DNA of 42,141 nucleotides from JBEKJU01 sp050011095 (GTDB lineage: Bacteria; Desulfobacterota; Syntrophorhabdia; Syntrophorhabdales; WCHB1-27). Shown here one piece after another: positions 40,335-42,141 of the stretch (position 1 is the stretch's first letter; each line of letters opens with the position of its first letter). Both the position numbers and the translations under genes were made by a program. The stretch is from contig JBEKJU010000061.1 of the NCBI GenBank assembly GCA_050011095.1, positions 1 to 42,141 of the forward strand. Direction: 5' to 3'. A model generated the notes under the pieces. That model was not told where the DNA came from, did not search any database, and saw only the letters and a program-made list of their open reading frames with translations.

Positions 40335-40606
40335 TGCTGTCCGGTCTTCTTCCATGGTTTTCTCTGATGATCGCCGGCCTCGTCGCGAGCGTGGTGCTTC
40401 TCTTGTGGGGCGTGAGAAGCGGCCAGTTCGCCGATCAGGAGCGGGCGCGCTATCTTCCGCTGAGAGACGCGGAAACGCCTGTGCAGGGCCACTCCCCGGG
40501 CGCGCTCGGCCCCGAGGTCTATGCCCTCGTCGGCCTCATGGCTATCGCGGGTGTCGCCCTCGGCCTCGCCCTCGGCCTCGCGATCTTCCGGCAATACGGG
40601 GGGTGA
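40334..40606 (+). CDS. ccoS: CcoS-like cbb3 maturation protein with an added membrane helix
   Basis: The protein has 90 residues. Residues about 5-27 form one membrane helix followed by LLLWGVRSGQFADQERARYLPL, which matches the CcoS signature (W-x-RSGQF-D). CcoS is needed for cofactor insertion in the cbb3 oxidase. A second helix (about 65-85) is not typical of CcoS. The start overlaps the previous stop as TAATG. Confidence 0.75.
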   Translation: MLSGLLPWFSLMIAGLVASVVLLLWGVRSGQFADQERARYLPLRDAETPVQGHSPGALGPEVYALVGLMAIAGVALGLALGLAIFRQYGG

Positions 40607-40612
40607 GAGACT

Positions 40613-40885
40613 ATGCGCCTCTTTTTCCTCCAGGATTTCCGGCACTGGCTCCTCGGTCTCTTCCTCGGGCTCGTGCTCGCGATCCTCGTCTACCTCGCGT
40701 TCCGGAGCTATCGGTATTCGAGTGAGCGCGCCAACGGGAGGGCGGGAGAGGAGTCCACCTACCCGGACGACCTCAAGGCGAAAAACATGCCCACGCCGCC
40801 CTTCATCATTTTTTTGTATGTCGGCTTCGTTGTCTGGGCGATCTGCTACGTGATCTTCATCGGCCTTCTTGGCGGGCCGATCTAA
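40613..40885 (+). CDS. Two-helix membrane protein resembling the CcoP N-terminal anchor
   Basis: The protein has 90 residues with helices at about 13-30 and 62-85. Between them, STYPDDLKAKNMPTPPF resembles the loop before the second helix in the CcoP/FixP anchor (consensus-like D-x-x-NPLPRWW). There is no heme motif. Together with the CcoO-CcoP fusion it may make up a split CcoP. The homology is suggestive, not certain. Confidence 0.65.
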   Translation: MRLFFLQDFRHWLLGLFLGLVLAILVYLAFRSYRYSSERANGRAGEESTYPDDLKAKNMPTPPFIIFLYVGFVVWAICYVIFIGLLGGPI

Positions 40886-40898
40886 AAGGGGGCGCGGG

Positions 40899-41330
40899 AT
40901 GGAGAGACCGGACGGATCGGTTGGCCTCGGGAAGAGAGTGCTCTTCGGTCTTGGCTTCTTCCTTCTTTCCCGGCTCTTCAAGCCATGGGATGGGGGTGGG
41001 GTGGGGGCGGACCTTGACGAAGGGCATAGGGCCGGCCGCCCGGTCGTTCGCGGATGGCTCATCGTATGCACGATCGCGGTGCTCTTCGTGCTCTACGGTT
41101 TTCTTGCCTTTTATGTGATAGGGGATAAGGGCCCACCCGATTGGGATTACGGGAGCCTTCCCGATGTACCCGGCCAATCGGCCTATTCGACCTATCCTTA
41201 TCGCGCCGGGAGCCTGCAGCCCGAGCCGCAGCACATCGGCGGGGCGCCCCCTGACGCGAAGACCGCACCATCCGCCGGCGAGCGCCGACCGGCAGTGGAA
41301 AACGACCCGGATGGAGACGTCCAACGATGA
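40899..41330 (+). CDS. Membrane protein of unknown function in the respiratory operon
   Basis: The protein is about 143 residues from the ATG at 40899, preceded by AAGGGGG. One strong membrane helix (about 55-80, WLIVCTIAVLFVLYGFLAFY) is followed by a Pro-, Asp- and Tyr-rich extracytoplasmic region (DKGPPDWDYGSLPDVPGQSA). I recognise no family. It is held between cco and act genes and overlaps the next gene as ATGA, so it is probably an accessory subunit. Confidence 0.65.
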   Translation: MERPDGSVGLGKRVLFGLGFFLLSRLFKPWDGGGVGADLDEGHRAGRPVVRGWLIVCTIAVLFVLYGFLAFYVIGDKGPPDWDYGSLPDVPGQSAYSTYPYRAGSLQPEPQHIGGAPPDAKTAPSAGERRPAVENDPDGDVQR

Positions 41331-41821
41331 AGGGAGCTATCGTGAAAACCATGCTTTTCTGGATGGTCCTGATTCCCCTGATCGCCCTCGGAGGCTGTGA
41401 TTACGCCCGAATGTACGACCAGGAGTCGGTGCGGACCTACAAGAAAGAGATGCCGGTGATGGACGAGAGGACCATACCTGTCCAGGATGGATTTCAGCTT
41501 CTCGTCACGGCCGACCCGAAGACGCTCCGTAACCCCGTCCCCCCCTCGGCCCAGTCGAAAAACGACGGGAGACAGGCATACGGATACTTCTGCATCCAAT
41601 GCCACGGTCCGAACGGGGACGGCCTGGGCACCGTGGGACAGAGCTTTTCCCCCCTCCCGAGCGACCTCGCAACGACCGCTGTCCAATCCCTGTCCGACGG
41701 CGAGCTTTACGCGCGGATCAGGCTGGGGTACCGCAGGCATCCACGGCTTTTCACGACCATATCGGAGGCTGACACCTGGGCAATCGTCGACTATATGAGA
41801 TCGCTGAAAGCGTCGAGGTAG
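41327..41821 (+). CDS. actE: Monoheme cytochrome c lipoprotein, ActE-like
   Basis: The protein has 164 residues. The signal peptide ends in a lipobox (LGGC, Cys24). The heme motif is CIQCH at 89-93, followed by GPNGDGLG. DYARMYDQESVRTYKKE and the MRSL end fit the ActE monoheme lipoprotein, which takes electrons from the ActA hemes. Start overlaps the previous stop as ATGA. Its position after the cco genes, not between actD and actF, is unusual. Confidence 0.8.
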   Translation: MKGAIVKTMLFWMVLIPLIALGGCDYARMYDQESVRTYKKEMPVMDERTIPVQDGFQLLVTADPKTLRNPVPPSAQSKNDGRQAYGYFCIQCHGPNGDGLGTVGQSFSPLPSDLATTAVQSLSDGELYARIRLGYRRHPRLFTTISEADTWAIVDYMRSLKASR

Positions 41822-41829
41822 CCCGTCGC

Positions 41830-42141
41830 GTGTATCCGCCTGCCGGAGAACCCCGGAAGACGTGTCATCTCTGCGGCCTGGGCCTCGGTGCGTCGCCGGT
41901 CCTCGAAAAGACGCAAGACGGAACAATAGGCTTCTGCTGCCCCGGGTGCCGGCAGGTCTTTCTTCTTCTTTCCGCGGCGGCGGGCGTCCTGCCGGAACGG
42001 TTCCGGGAGACCGAGCTTTATCGGGTCTGCCTGGAATCGGGAATCATCCGGCCGGACGGCCCGCCGCCGCGGAACCGGGACTCCGGCCCCCTGCCGCCCG
42101 ACCTGCCCCCGCTGGAGGCGACCTACAGGGTGGAAGGGATG
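41830..42141 (+). CDS. ccoI: CcoI-type copper-translocating P-type ATPase (3' end outside window)
   Basis: The frame is open to the end of the window. From the GTG at 41830 it reads 104 residues. Near the start is CHLCGLGL, then GFCCPGCRQVFLLL, the cysteine-rich metal-binding module found at the N-terminus of CcoI/FixI ATPases. These pumps move copper needed for the CuB centre of cbb3 oxidases, which fits the operon. The TM and ATPase domains are not in the window. The start is weakly supported: GAGG lies 11 bases upstream. Confidence 0.75.
   Translation, partial: MYPPAGEPRKTCHLCGLGLGASPVLEKTQDGTIGFCCPGCRQVFLLLSAAAGVLPERFRETELYRVCLESGIIRPDGPPPRNRDSGPLPPDLPPLEATYRVEGM

Noticed and set aside
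1..42141. tRNA or rRNA genes
   Set aside because: No T-loop/anticodon arrangement or rRNA-like stretch was seen by eye on either strand. A tRNA scan would settle it.

Overview
The window is GC-rich, densely packed bacterial chromosome on both strands. Codon style and gene content (a tRNA-dependent amidotransferase, two-component NtrC-type regulation, a selenocysteine-type thioredoxin-like gene, an Alternative Complex III with a cbb3-like oxidase) point to a deltaproteobacterium in the broad sense (Desulfobacterota, possibly a Syntrophorhabdus-like lineage). That placement is an inference. A four-base run of N at 31389-31392 shows this is an assembled draft.

Layout. 1-7.0 kb (+): end of a dGTPase, a degenerate receiver protein, valS, gatC, gatA and a family-4 uracil-DNA glycosylase, mostly overlapping or closely spaced. 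7.2-8.2 kb (+): a small membrane coiled-coil protein and a cold-shock protein with its own promoter. 8.7-12.2 kb (-): thiE-thiL-thiM and thyX. 12.5-14.0 kb (+): a metallo-beta-lactamase hydrolase and a patatin-like lipoprotein. 14.1-19.8 kb (-): thiDN-thiC-xseA-sppA and an unknown protein. The two thi clusters together cover pyrimidine and thiazole salvage, coupling and phosphorylation, with two different thiamine-phosphate synthases (ThiE and the ThiN domain).

20.0-23.8 kb (+): a Zra/Cpx-like stress locus with a periplasmic Spy/ZraP-like protein, a histidine kinase and an NtrC-type regulator. It lies behind a perfect sigma-54 promoter with two matching dyads about 33 bp apart, which suggests autoregulation. 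24.1-31.1 kb: mixed housekeeping genes (DedA, PEBP, an HTH/zinc-ribbon regulator, an MBL hydrolase, hpt, a CTP-dependent lipid kinase-like protein, an SDR, HU). Among them is a thioredoxin-like gene with an in-frame TGA in a U-x-x-C motif followed by a SECIS-like hairpin.

31.2 kb to the end (+): one long respiratory operon. It carries actB, actC, actD, actF and a five-heme ActA-like cytochrome, then a cbb3-like oxidase (ccoN, a diheme ccoO fusion, a CcoS-like protein, a CcoP-anchor-like protein), an unknown membrane protein, an ActE-like lipoprotein cytochrome, and the start of a CcoI-type copper ATPase. Quinol oxidation and oxygen reduction would thus be encoded together.

Two dispersed repeat families run through the non-coding gaps. 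One is a hairpin-rich element of about 60-115 bp with ends CAATTATTGGGG and CTTCCTTTTTATGAAGG. The other is a 158-bp MITE-like element with GGGCTCG/CGAGCCC ends flanked by TAA. Two copies of the first family sit next to duplications of coding sequence, and one of these has split an overlapping stop/start junction without damaging either gene.
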